Positions 13,013-20,657 of a stretch of DNA of 24,730 nucleotides are shown one piece after another. Source of the stretch: DAOTYH01 sp034435015 (GTDB taxonomy: Bacteria; Chloroflexota; Anaerolineae; Aggregatilineales; UBA3940); NCBI GenBank assembly GCA_034435015.1, contig DAOTYH010000075.1:1-24730 (forward strand), given 5' to 3'. Below the pieces are notes generated by a model. The model was not told the DNA's origin. It saw nothing but the letters and a program-made list of their open reading frames with translations, and searched no databases. Positions within the stretch are counted from its first letter, which is position 1; every line of letters starts with the position of its first letter. The position numbers and the translations under genes were made by a program.

Positions 13013-14392
13013 ATGCCATCTCTGCCCCCTGAACCATTCCGCATCAAGATGATCGAACCTCTCCGCCGTACCACCCGTGCCGAGCGGGAGCGTCTGCTAC
13101 AAGAGGCCGGATATAACTTGTTCAAGTTGCGAGCAGAGGATGTATATATAGACCTGCTCACTGACAGCGGCACTAGTGCCATGAGCGATAGCCAGTGGGC
13201 CGGGATCATGCAGGGTGACGAGTCCTATGCAGGTGCACGAAACTTCTTTAACTTGCAGGACGCCATCAACAGCATTTTCGGCTTCAAGCACTTTGTGCCC
13301 ACTCATCAGGGCCGCGCCGCTGAGAATATCCTGTGCTCGTTGCTCGTCAAGCCAGGATGTGTAGTCCCTAACAACACCCACTTTGACACGACCGAAGCCA
13401 ACGTGCGCGCCGCAGGGGGAATACCCACCAACCTTGTTATTGACGAAGCCAAGGACCCCGCCAACCGCCATCCCTTTAAAGGCAACATGGACCTCGCCAA
13501 GCTGGAAAACTTCATTCGAGCAACGGGGCCAGAACGTATCCCCTTTGGCATGATCACTGTTACCAACAACGCTGGCGGCGGACAGCCTGTCTCGATGGAG
13601 AACATCAAGGGTGTAGCCGGGATATACCATCGCTACAACATTCCCTTTTTCATTGACGCCTGCCGTTATGCTGAAAATGTCTATTTCATCAAGCTCCGTG
13701 AACCGGGATACTCCAGCAAATCCACGCTGGAAATCGCCCGTGAGATGTTCAGTGTGGCAGACGGTTGTACCATGAGCGCCAAGAAGGACGCCCTGGTCAA
13801 TATCGGCGGTTTCCTGTGCATGAATGATGACGACTTGTTTGAGCGCGTTAAACAAGCCCTCATCCTCCGCGAAGGATTCCCAACCTATGGTGGACTGGCA
13901 GGGCGTGATCTTGAGGCTATTGCGCGAGGTCTATGGGAAGGATTGGATGAAGAATACCTTTCCTACCGTCTGGCGCAGACCGCCTACTTAGGCGAGGGAT
14001 TGCTTGCTCATGGAGTGCCGATCATCGAGCCGACCGGCGGCCATGCTGTTTACATAGATGCAGGGCGCTTCCTGCCTCACATCCCCGTCGAACAATATCC
14101 AGGACAGGCACTTTCTATCGAGATGTATCTTGAGGGCGGCATCCGGGCTGTAGAGCTAGGCAGTGTTGCGTTTGCCCATCCAGACCCTCAGACCGGGCAG
14201 ATCATTCGTCCGCCGCTTGAGCTGGTACGTCTAGCGATCCCCCGCCGCGTCTATACCCGCAGTCACCTTGATTTTGTGATCGAGACAATGGCCGCTATAG
14301 CCAGCCGTAAGGACACGATAAGAGGGGTACGGATCGTCAAGGCCCCCGAACTGTTAAAGCACTTTACCGCCCAGTTTGAGATTGTCGAGTAA
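13013..14392 (+). CDS. tnaA: Tryptophanase / tyrosine phenol-lyase family beta-eliminating lyase (tryptophanase predicted)
   Basis: A 459-residue PLP enzyme of the beta-eliminating lyase family, close to full family length. Visible features are LLTDSGTSAMSD, the Tyr72 loop (GDESYAG), PTHQGR, Asp215/Arg218 in FIDACRYAENVYFIK, the PLP lysine Lys258 in MSAKKDA, EGFPTYGGLAGRD, and the carboxylate-binding Arg406 in VRLAIPRR. Overall wording is closer to tyrosine phenol-lyase, yet three specificity positions are tryptophanase-like: Asp125 (Thr124 in the Citrobacter phenol-lyase), Leu382 (Arg381) and His450 (Phe448). I therefore predict Trp to indole, pyruvate and ammonia. The ATG at 13013 has GGAG 7 nt upstream and lies after the promoter; a longer frame from 12923 would start upstream of that promoter. 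No Trp permease or tnaC-like leader is visible. Confidence 0.88.
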   Translation: MPSLPPEPFRIKMIEPLRRTTRAERERLLQEAGYNLFKLRAEDVYIDLLTDSGTSAMSDSQWAGIMQGDESYAGARNFFNLQDAINSIFGFKHFVPTHQGRAAENILCSLLVKPGCVVPNNTHFDTTEANVRAAGGIPTNLVIDEAKDPANRHPFKGNMDLAKLENFIRATGPERIPFGMITVTNNAGGGQPVSMENIKGVAGIYHRYNIPFFIDACRYAENVYFIKLREPGYSSKSTLEIAREMFSVADGCTMSAKKDALVNIGGFLCMNDDDLFERVKQALILREGFPTYGGLAGRDLEAIARGLWEGLDEEYLSYRLAQTAYLGEGLLAHGVPIIEPTGGHAVYIDAGRFLPHIPVEQYPGQALSIEMYLEGGIRAVELGSVAFAHPDPQTGQIIRPPLELVRLAIPRRVYTRSHLDFVIETMAAIASRKDTIRGVRIVKAPELLKHFTAQFEIVE

Positions 14393-14401
14393 AAGAGCCG
14401 G

Positions 14402-14429
14402 TTGTAGCCTTGTCCGGAAGCGGTATACT
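14402..14429 (+). promoter_or_regulatory. Weak candidate promoter of the C39-TPR gene
   Basis: TATACT (14424-14429) with TTGTAG (14402-14407, 3/6) at a 16-nt spacer. The -10 is good and the -35 poor. The predicted leader of about 75 nt would contain the imperfect hairpin at 14440-14471. Confidence 0.28.
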
Positions 14430-14439
14430 CCACCCACTG

Positions 14440-14471
14440 CTATTAGCGGAAATCATCAAGATTCGCTATAG
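14440..14471. repeat. Imperfect inverted repeat in the leader of the C39-TPR gene
   Basis: CTAT-T-AGCG-GA-AATC pairs with GATTCGCTATAG around loop ATCAA: about 12 pairs interrupted by a one-base and a two-base bulge. It lies 30 nt upstream of the SD (TAAGG, 14502-14506). It could be a leader structure or chance. Confidence 0.3.
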
Positions 14472-14510
14472 AAGGGAAGAACTCGTTAGTCAGTTGAGTG
14501 GTAAGGTGGT

Positions 14511-15977
14511 ATGAGTCTTGGAAATCGCGGCAACTACCCCCGGCTTCGGAGCAATACAAGCCGCAAGCCGGTGAGCATAAGCAGTCTGAGCCGACCTCGT
14601 GGTTCAATATCCTCCTTGTCAGCGTATTCACGCCGACGGGGTAATTTTCAGGTCTTGGCTTGGAGTGCAATCACTGCCAGTCTAGGCTTACTGATACTGG
14701 TCATCACAGGCCCGCTCTGGTTGCCTGCTGTTCTGAGGCTGATCCCAGACCGTTACATTGCCGCCTATGCGCCAGAGTCCATCCGCGAAATGGTCTTTCA
14801 AGTTGATCCGCTGGCACAAGTCCCCACGACCTCTCCCGATCAGGACGCGGCAAATCTGTTGATCGAGCAGTTGTCCCCCACCGATACACCAACTCCTCTG
14901 CCTACGATCCCGCCGGCAGGCGGAGGCGGTTATATTCAGCCCACACCGTTGGCGGTTGAGCCAACGGCTACTGTTACTCCCGCTTTTGTGCCGCCGGCAG
15001 GCAACCGCGCCGCCGATGGCACAGGTAACGCCAACTTGGCTCAGGCCAGCGCCCTGCTGACAGGGTTCACACACACGTATCAGGGTTGGAATAACTGCGC
15101 CCCAGCAACTATTACCACCACGTTAAGCTACTGGGGTGTCCGGAGCACTCAGGCCGAAGCCGCCGCCTTCCTGAAACCTAACCCTGAGGATCGCAATGTA
15201 CGGCCCGACGAACTTCAGGCATACGCTGAGAGTCTAGGTCTTCAAATGGAGGTACGAGTTAACGGCAATATAGAGCTGATCAAGCAGTTTATTTTGGCCG
15301 GCTATCCCGTCATGATTGAGAAGGGCTTCGACCCAGAGCCAGATCGGCTGGGCTGGATGGGGCATTATCTGGTGTTGATCGGTTTCTCAGATGCCGAGCG
15401 TGCTTTCGTGGCTATGGACTCCTATCTGGGGCCTAATCGCTCCTACCCCTACGATGACCTCGACCGATTCTGGCGGCAGTTTAACCGCGTTTACATGATC
15501 ATTCACCGCCCCGATCAAGCTGTAGCTGTCGCCTCACTGATTGGCGAGAACATGAACGACAATACCATGTACACCAACGCGCTCTATATGGCCCAGTTCG
15601 AGTTGAGCCTGAACCGTAATGACGCTTTTGGATGGTTTAATCTAGGCAGTAATTTGGTTGCGCTAGGGCGCTATGAAGAAGCCGCTACTGCTTTTGACGA
15701 AGCCCGCAACCTTGGCCTGCCATGGCGCATCCTGTGGTATCAGTTTGGGCCGTATGAGGCTTATCTGCACGTGGGGCGCTACGAGGATGTGCTGACTCTG
15801 GCCGATGCCACTTTGGCAAACAACCCCTACTCCGAAGAGGCTTACTACTACAAAGGGCTGGTCTACGCCGCCCGCGGTCAGACTGATGCCGCACGCCGCC
15901 AGTTTGCACAGGCTCTCCGCTTTAATGCGCATTACGAAGAGGCCCAAATGCAACTGGATTTACTAGGCAACAACTAG
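14511..15977 (+). CDS. Membrane-anchored C39-like cysteine peptidase domain fused to TPR repeats
   Basis: A 488-residue protein. The basic, Ser/Arg-rich N-terminus (1-46) contains SISSLS twice. A transmembrane helix follows (about 47-72), then a Pro/Thr-rich linker (105-165), a C39-like papain-fold domain (about 180-335) and two to three TPR units (about 345-485). In the peptidase domain Gln191-x4-Cys196 (QGWNNCAPA), His285 (MGHYLVLIGF) and Asp303 (AMDSYLGP) form a plausible oxyanion Gln and Cys/His/Asp triad, so it is probably active. With positive residues before the helix, the peptidase and TPRs should face outside. There is no ABC transporter domain, so it is not a classical bacteriocin exporter, and its target is unknown. 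SD TAAGG precedes the ATG closely. Confidence 0.84.
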   Translation: MSLGNRGNYPRLRSNTSRKPVSISSLSRPRGSISSLSAYSRRRGNFQVLAWSAITASLGLLILVITGPLWLPAVLRLIPDRYIAAYAPESIREMVFQVDPLAQVPTTSPDQDAANLLIEQLSPTDTPTPLPTIPPAGGGGYIQPTPLAVEPTATVTPAFVPPAGNRAADGTGNANLAQASALLTGFTHTYQGWNNCAPATITTTLSYWGVRSTQAEAAAFLKPNPEDRNVRPDELQAYAESLGLQMEVRVNGNIELIKQFILAGYPVMIEKGFDPEPDRLGWMGHYLVLIGFSDAERAFVAMDSYLGPNRSYPYDDLDRFWRQFNRVYMIIHRPDQAVAVASLIGENMNDNTMYTNALYMAQFELSLNRNDAFGWFNLGSNLVALGRYEEAATAFDEARNLGLPWRILWYQFGPYEAYLHVGRYEDVLTLADATLANNPYSEEAYYYKGLVYAARGQTDAARRQFAQALRFNAHYEEAQMQLDLLGNN

Positions 15978-15997
15978 AGCAAGTACCTGCTCCAAAA

Positions 15998-16030
15998 TGG
16001 GGGCGGCAGTCGGACAGATTGCCGCCCCTA
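15998..16030 (+). terminator. GC-rich hairpin between the C39-TPR and murJ-like genes
   Basis: GGGGCGGCA (16000-16008) and TGCCGCCCC (16020-16028) form a perfect 9-bp stem with an 11-nt loop, extendable by G-T and T-A pairs at 15999/16029 and 15998/16030. No U-tract follows. It may terminate or attenuate transcription before the murJ-like operon. Confidence 0.45.
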
Positions 16031-16063
16031 GCCACTGCCCGTAGCGCCAAGGGAATACCTATT

Positions 16064-17659
16064 ATGAGCGAAACAGCCACAATCCCGCCACAATCAAGCC
16101 GCTCCGGCCAGATAGCCCGCTCTACTCTGACAGTGATGGGCGGGATCGCCGCCGCAACAATCGTTGGGTTGATACGGCAACGCATTGTCGCCGGGCAGTT
16201 CGGAACTAGCGCCGCTATGGATGCCTTCACCGCCGCTAACGGCCTCTCGGAACTGTTGTTCACCATGCTGGCGGGAGGGGCACTGGCTTTCGCCTTCATT
16301 CCGATTTATACCCGATTTCTGACCGAAGGAGATACTCATAGTGCCAACACCCTGCTCAGCCAAGTAACCAACACCATCTTCCTCCTGATCACGTTGGCAT
16401 CACTAGTGATTGCGCTCCTTGCCCCAACGCTGGTGAGCGCCCCTTGGGGGATCGGGCCAAGTTTCCCGCCGGAGATTCAGGCCCTGACAGCCCAACTGAT
16501 GCGTATACTCCTGCTCTCGACCATTATTTTTGCGGTCAGCAGTATCGTCACAGGTGCGTTGCATGCCCACCAGCACTTCCTACTCCCTGCTATCACACCT
16601 CTCATGTACAGCGGAGGTATCATCTTGGGGGCATTATTTCTCGCCCCAAAGATGGGTATCTTTGGTCTGGCATGGGGAGCCGTGCTTGGCTCGTTACTGC
16701 ACCTGCTGGTACAGGTGCCCGGTCTGATCCTGTACAAGATCAGGTGGTTCCCCTCACTTGGATGGCGAAATCCAGCCCTGCACCGGGTAGCAATTCTGAT
16801 GGCCCCCCGCGTGATAGACCTGCTGATGGCTCGTATCAGCATTGACTGGATCAACGCTAACCTCGGCTCTGGTCTGGGCGAGGGACGTGTGGCCGCCCTG
16901 CGCTATGCCTATCAGCTTATGAATATGCCATGGACATTGATCGGCACGGCCATTGGTATAGCCATCTTCCCAACAATGGCGGCACTGGCCGCCCAAAGGG
17001 ATGTAAACGCACAGCGGAGCGCGCTAAGCGGGTCGCTTCGTGCCATTCTTACCCTGACCTTCCCTGCCGCCGCCGGATTGCTGGTGCTGGGCCGTCCATT
17101 GATCCGGCTACTCTTCGAGGGCGGGGAATTCACAACCCAGAGCACCGAGCTAGTGTATTATGCACTCCAATTCTACGTAATAGCACTGCTCAGCCAATCT
17201 ATGCTGGAGGTAGTAGTGCGTGCTTTTGCCGCCCAGCAGGACACCCTGACGCCGCTGATCGTGTCCTTCTTCACCACGACACTCAATATTGGTCTGGCGA
17301 TCTGGCTGTCACGCCCCCTGTCAGAGGGCGGCCTCGAACATGGAGGATTGGCTCTGGCCAATGGAATCGCCGTTGGTGTCGAGTCGCTGACAGGCCTGAC
17401 AATCCTGCACTTCCGCTGGCGGGGGGTTGATGCTCGCCGCATTTTACTAGATGCAGGTAAGGCCGCGCTTTCGGCTGGAGGCATGTATGCGGCTGTGCTG
17501 GCCTTTCAGACGGTCCTCCAGCCGGGCACACTTGTGAATCTGGTTGGGGGCGGAATAATAGGAGTAGCGGCCTTTTGTGGGCTGGCACTCTTGCTGGGCA
17601 TCCAAGAGATTCGTACTGTGCCGCTGGCTGTACTCCACCGCATGCGGCGCGCCCAATAG
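16064..17659 (+). CDS. murJ: MurJ/MviN-family lipid flippase
   Basis: A 531-residue polytopic protein with about 13-14 hydrophobic segments, the length and pattern of MurJ, which flips lipid II for peptidoglycan synthesis. The N-terminal signature is present: GLIRQRIVAGQFG (35-47), the Asp53 of AMDAFTAANG, and GGALAFAFIPIYTRFL. In E. coli MurJ the second segment carries an RRLF-x-EG stretch with essential Arg residues; here the aligned stretch is LLFTMLAGG, so the Arg pair is absent. A related O-antigen or other polyprenyl-lipid flippase of the MOP superfamily remains possible. I chose the ATG at 16064 (AAGGGA 9 nt upstream) over a TTG at 16019. It heads a run of four plus-strand genes. Confidence 0.87.
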   Translation: MSETATIPPQSSRSGQIARSTLTVMGGIAAATIVGLIRQRIVAGQFGTSAAMDAFTAANGLSELLFTMLAGGALAFAFIPIYTRFLTEGDTHSANTLLSQVTNTIFLLITLASLVIALLAPTLVSAPWGIGPSFPPEIQALTAQLMRILLLSTIIFAVSSIVTGALHAHQHFLLPAITPLMYSGGIILGALFLAPKMGIFGLAWGAVLGSLLHLLVQVPGLILYKIRWFPSLGWRNPALHRVAILMAPRVIDLLMARISIDWINANLGSGLGEGRVAALRYAYQLMNMPWTLIGTAIGIAIFPTMAALAAQRDVNAQRSALSGSLRAILTLTFPAAAGLLVLGRPLIRLLFEGGEFTTQSTELVYYALQFYVIALLSQSMLEVVVRAFAAQQDTLTPLIVSFFTTTLNIGLAIWLSRPLSEGGLEHGGLALANGIAVGVESLTGLTILHFRWRGVDARRILLDAGKAALSAGGMYAAVLAFQTVLQPGTLVNLVGGGIIGVAAFCGLALLLGIQEIRTVPLAVLHRMRRAQ

Positions 17660-17675
17660 GCGAGTAGAGGTATTT

Positions 17676-18284
17676 GTGAACAGAAACAGCGTAGTGCAAC
17701 GACTATTTTACTGGTACAGTTACCTTTTTGGCCAAGCTGGATGGGACACTGGTATTGTTCCCCCGGAAATTGCCGCCCTGATCGAGGACGAAAAACTTCC
17801 AGCCGGTCGAGTGATCGATCTGGGATGCGGAACAGGCACAACCTCGATCTACCTAGCCCAGCACGGATGGCAGGGGGTCGGGATCGATTACCTCCCCTAC
17901 CCCATTTGGGTTGCCCGCCGCAAAGCACGGCAGGCGGGCGTATCCGAGCAACTGCATTTCATAGTGGGCGACGTGACCAAGTTAGACCGCCTGCCTCTTG
18001 GAACAGATTTCGATCTTGCGGTAGACATTGGTTGTGGACACAGTCTGCCAGCCCAAAGCCTCCCGACCTATGCCCGCTCGCTGGCCTGTCTCGTCCGCCC
18101 CGGCGGCCTGCTCATGCTCTATATGTTCAGGCCCTCACCTGAACATCCAGTAGGGCTTGAGCCGCAGGACGTTGAGGCACTCTTTGCTCCCTCATTCCGC
18201 CTGATCTGGAGCAATCTAGGAGAGGACTCTTCCGCCCGCGTCAACTCAGGCTGGTACCGCTTTGTGCGTGAGGGCAGACCCTGA
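17676..18284 (+). CDS. Class I SAM-dependent methyltransferase
   Basis: A 202-residue methyltransferase: motif I RVIDLGCGTGTTS (45-57), GVGIDYLPYPI for strand 2, HFIVGDVTKLD for motif II, and the LVRPGGLLMLYMF block. The start is GTG at 17676 with AGAGG 5 nt upstream, 16 nt after the murJ-like gene; the frame is open further upstream to 17577 but that part overlaps the murJ-like gene and has no SD. The stop is followed directly by the ATG of the next gene. Substrate unknown. Confidence 0.85.
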   Translation: MNRNSVVQRLFYWYSYLFGQAGWDTGIVPPEIAALIEDEKLPAGRVIDLGCGTGTTSIYLAQHGWQGVGIDYLPYPIWVARRKARQAGVSEQLHFIVGDVTKLDRLPLGTDFDLAVDIGCGHSLPAQSLPTYARSLACLVRPGGLLMLYMFRPSPEHPVGLEPQDVEALFAPSFRLIWSNLGEDSSARVNSGWYRFVREGRP

Positions 18285-19220
18285 ATGCGGATTTTGTTCC
18301 TCTTCCTCGACGGCGTTGGGCTGGGCGAGGATGATCCCCAACACAACCCCTTTGCCGCAGTTGATCTTCCTACCTTGATGAGTTTCACGGAAGGCCGACG
18401 CTGGCTGCGTGACCTACCCACCATAACCAGCAGACGAGGTGTCTTTATCCCCACCGATGCCTGTCTCGGCATTGAGGGCAGGCCCCAAAGCGCCACCGGA
18501 CAGGCCGCCATCCTGACTGGTTTGAACGTGCCCGCCATGCTTGGCTACCATTACGGCCCTCGGCCTAATCAGGCGATTGCCGAAGTCGTCCGGCAAGAGA
18601 ACCTGATCCAGAAATTGGTAGAGCGCGGACTACATGTCGGATTCCCTACTGCTTTCCCACCCGCCTTCTTTGAGAATGTTGCACGCGGCAAACGTACGCT
18701 CTCAACCAATCAGCTTGCCATGCATACAGCCGGTGTACCTCTCCCTGACGCAACAGCATTGCTGAGGGGCCATGCCATGTCCGCTGATTTTACCGGCGAA
18801 GGCTGGCGCACTCAGCTTGGCTTCACGGATATTCCCGTGATGTCACCCTTTCAGGCCGGCCAGATGTTGGGCCGCCTAGCTAGACGGTATGACCTCACGT
18901 TCTTTGACCACTGGGTGACCGACTATCTCGGTCATCGGGGGACACTTCAGCAGGCTATTACCCTGCTGAAGGTGATAGATGAGGTGCTGGCCGGATTGCT
19001 TTCCGAATGGGAGGACACACAAGGTCTGATCATCCTGACCAGCGATCACGGCAACCTTGAGGATCTCAGCCACCGCCGTCACACCCGTAACCCCGTTCCC
19101 ACTTTAATCATCGGCGAGGCAAGCCATACCTTTGCCAGAGGTCTTTCTGACTTGACCGGCTTCGCCGCCCCTATTCTGCATACATTGGACGGCAGGAAAC
19201 AGTTGGCAAGTTTAGATTGA
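18285..19220 (+). CDS. Alkaline phosphatase-superfamily metalloenzyme (phosphoglycerate mutase-like)
   Basis: A 311-residue protein of the metalloenzyme superfamily that includes cofactor-independent phosphoglycerate mutase, phosphopentomutase and alkaline phosphatase. Metal-site motifs: FLFLDGVG (Asp9), a Thr71 nucleophile candidate in QSATGQAAILTG, FFDHWVTDYLGHRG (Asp208, Asp213, His217), TSDHGNLED (Asp254, His255) and RRHTRNPVP (His266). It is much shorter than iPGM (about 510 residues), lacking its inserted domain, so phosphohydrolase, mutase or nucleotide pyrophosphatase activity are all open. The ATG follows the upstream methyltransferase TGA with no gap, implying coupled translation. 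Confidence 0.8.
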   Translation: MRILFLFLDGVGLGEDDPQHNPFAAVDLPTLMSFTEGRRWLRDLPTITSRRGVFIPTDACLGIEGRPQSATGQAAILTGLNVPAMLGYHYGPRPNQAIAEVVRQENLIQKLVERGLHVGFPTAFPPAFFENVARGKRTLSTNQLAMHTAGVPLPDATALLRGHAMSADFTGEGWRTQLGFTDIPVMSPFQAGQMLGRLARRYDLTFFDHWVTDYLGHRGTLQQAITLLKVIDEVLAGLLSEWEDTQGLIILTSDHGNLEDLSHRRHTRNPVPTLIIGEASHTFARGLSDLTGFAAPILHTLDGRKQLASLD

Positions 19221-19281
19221 TTCAATTACCATAGAAGGACGCAAAACGATTTTCATAGTGGTTCGAGAAAGCAGGCTGGTC

Positions 19282-19884
19282 ATGTCAGAAGGAAGGATCA
19301 ACAACCTCTCACGTGAGGAACGCCTGATTCTGCTTAAGCTCGCCCGCCAAGCGGTTGAAGCCGCCGCCGCAAACAAGCCACTTCCACGGGTAGAATTAGA
19401 GAAGCTCCCACCCCGCTTACGTGAGAACAGCGCCTGTTTTGTTACATTGCATAAACACGGTGAGCTACGCGGCTGTACAGGTATCTTGGTCGCCCAAGCT
19501 CCGCTTGCAACCGAGGTGGTCCGCACCGCCGAACAAACCGCGCTCCATGACCCCCGTTTCTACCCGGTACGCCCTGAAGAAGTCCCTCTGCTGGACATTG
19601 AAATCTCAATCCTTACCCCGCCCCAGCCGCTCCATGTCTCCAACCCGAATGACCTTCCCAAGTTAATCCGGCCCGGCATAGATGGAGTGACGCTCACCAA
19701 GGGGCCTTATCGGGCCACCTTCCTGCCACAGGTCTGGGATCATATTCCTGACCCCGTACATTTTCTGGATATGCTGTGCCAGAAGATGGGGTTGTACCCC
19801 CAAGCGTGGCGTTCGCCAGGGATGCAGGTCGAGGTCTATCAAGTGGAAGAGTTTTCAGAAAGCAGTATGGCGGTGGAAAAATGA
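19282..19884 (+). CDS. AMMECR1-domain protein (AmmeMemoRadiSam system protein A)
   Basis: A 200-residue protein consisting of one AMMECR1 domain. The hallmark ELRGCTGIL is present, preceded by ENSACFVTLHKHG and followed by TALHDPRFYPVRPEEVPLLDIEISIL, then GVTLTKGPYRATFLPQVWD. AMMECR1 proteins often occur with a MEMO-family protein and a radical SAM enzyme; neither partner is in this window. The biochemical role is not established. I chose the ATG at 19282 (AGG 6 nt upstream) over a GTG at 19258 without SD. It ends the murJ-like run and its stop codon lies in the loop of a strong hairpin. Confidence 0.88.
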   Translation: MSEGRINNLSREERLILLKLARQAVEAAAANKPLPRVELEKLPPRLRENSACFVTLHKHGELRGCTGILVAQAPLATEVVRTAEQTALHDPRFYPVRPEEVPLLDIEISILTPPQPLHVSNPNDLPKLIRPGIDGVTLTKGPYRATFLPQVWDHIPDPVHFLDMLCQKMGLYPQAWRSPGMQVEVYQVEEFSESSMAVEK

Positions 19885-19895
19885 CCGCCGCCATA
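19866..19895 (+). terminator. Hairpin over the 3' end of the AMMECR1 gene
   Basis: TATGGCGGTGG (19866-19876) pairs with CCGCCGCCATA (19885-19895): 11 pairs including one T-G wobble, with loop AAAAATGA holding the TGA stop. No U-tract follows. It sits between convergent genes and is probably the end of the murJ-like transcript. Confidence 0.45.
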
Positions 19896-19915
19896 CCACA
19901 AAGTTAGACTAGGGA

Positions 19916-20587
19916 CTACTGCTCTGCGGGGATATACTGAAACCGCTGGGTTGCCTCATCGAAGAAGAAGCGCTCGCCCATTAGCCCAACCACTGTATGC
20001 TGACCGGGACGGGGTACATACTGGCCGGCAGGGTCAATGAAGCCTCCAGCATCGTAGCGGTAGTCGGTCACAAATTTCACTTCGATGTAGGTAGCCCAGC
20101 CAAGAGCCTGACGTTGTGCCTCCGTAAGGCTCTCGCGCCACACCTTGCCAAAACCACGCACTGGCTGGAGCAAGCCGGCTGGCGGAGTCAGGGTGGGGTC
20201 GAAGGCCGGCTCACTTGCAGACTGCCAAGTGTCGTCAAAAGTAAGCCACTCCCCTCCTGTGCCGTCCTCGTCAAAGATTGCGACCCATATCTCACCCGTG
20301 CCAAGCGCAAAGGTATGGCTCTGATTACACCGCTCTGCCTGCCCCTTACCAATCCAGATCATATAACCATGCTCAAAAGGCTGCTCCACTATCTCCGCCC
20401 GGCAGGTGAAAGGGGTCGGAAAAGCCTCAGGCGTGACCATCTCCTCTGCCTGAGGACTCACCGATGTCACCACCATCACGGCAGGTGTTTGAGTGGGAAG
20501 CTGTCCCCCCCTGCCCCCGCATGCAACCAGCATGGCAGTCGAGATCATCAAGAAGGGTAGGGATTTCCATAACCACGCAGTCCGCAT
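19916..20587 (-). CDS. Predicted lipoprotein of unknown function
   Basis: A 223-residue protein with a type II signal peptide: MRTAWLWK, hydrophobic core, lipobox LVAC with lipidated Cys23. A Thr/Pro-rich spacer (about 28-60) precedes a compact extracellular domain. The domain is Trp- and Gly-rich, with FEHGYMIWIG, IWVAIFDEDGTGGEWLTFDDTW and LQPVRGFGKVWRE...LGWAT. I have the impression that the RGFGKVWRE/LGWA pattern recurs in Chloroflexota exported proteins but I cannot name a family. The ATG at 20587 has GGAGAG about 8 nt upstream and gives a proper signal peptide; a frame starting at 20656 would add 23 residues that spoil it. It is last in a minus-strand run, 70 nt after the methyltransferase gene. 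Confidence 0.78.
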   Translation of the reverse strand: MRTAWLWKSLPFLMISTAMLVACGGRGGQLPTQTPAVMVVTSVSPQAEEMVTPEAFPTPFTCRAEIVEQPFEHGYMIWIGKGQAERCNQSHTFALGTGEIWVAIFDEDGTGGEWLTFDDTWQSASEPAFDPTLTPPAGLLQPVRGFGKVWRESLTEAQRQALGWATYIEVKFVTDYRYDAGGFIDPAGQYVPRPGQHTVVGLMGERFFFDEATQRFQYIPAEQ

Positions 20588-20657
20588 TAGATCACTCTCC
20601 AATCCTTGAACCCACCTCAGAGCGGGATTGTAGCACCTGCCTCCCTTAACTGCCACC

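Noticed and set aside
13097..13855. 252-residue minus-strand open frame
   Set aside because: It is fully antisense to the tryptophanase-family gene, has no family features and no SD; the plus-strand protein is unmistakable.
19997..20560. 187-residue plus-strand open frame
   Set aside because: Antisense to the lipoprotein gene, with low-complexity content and no recognisable domain.
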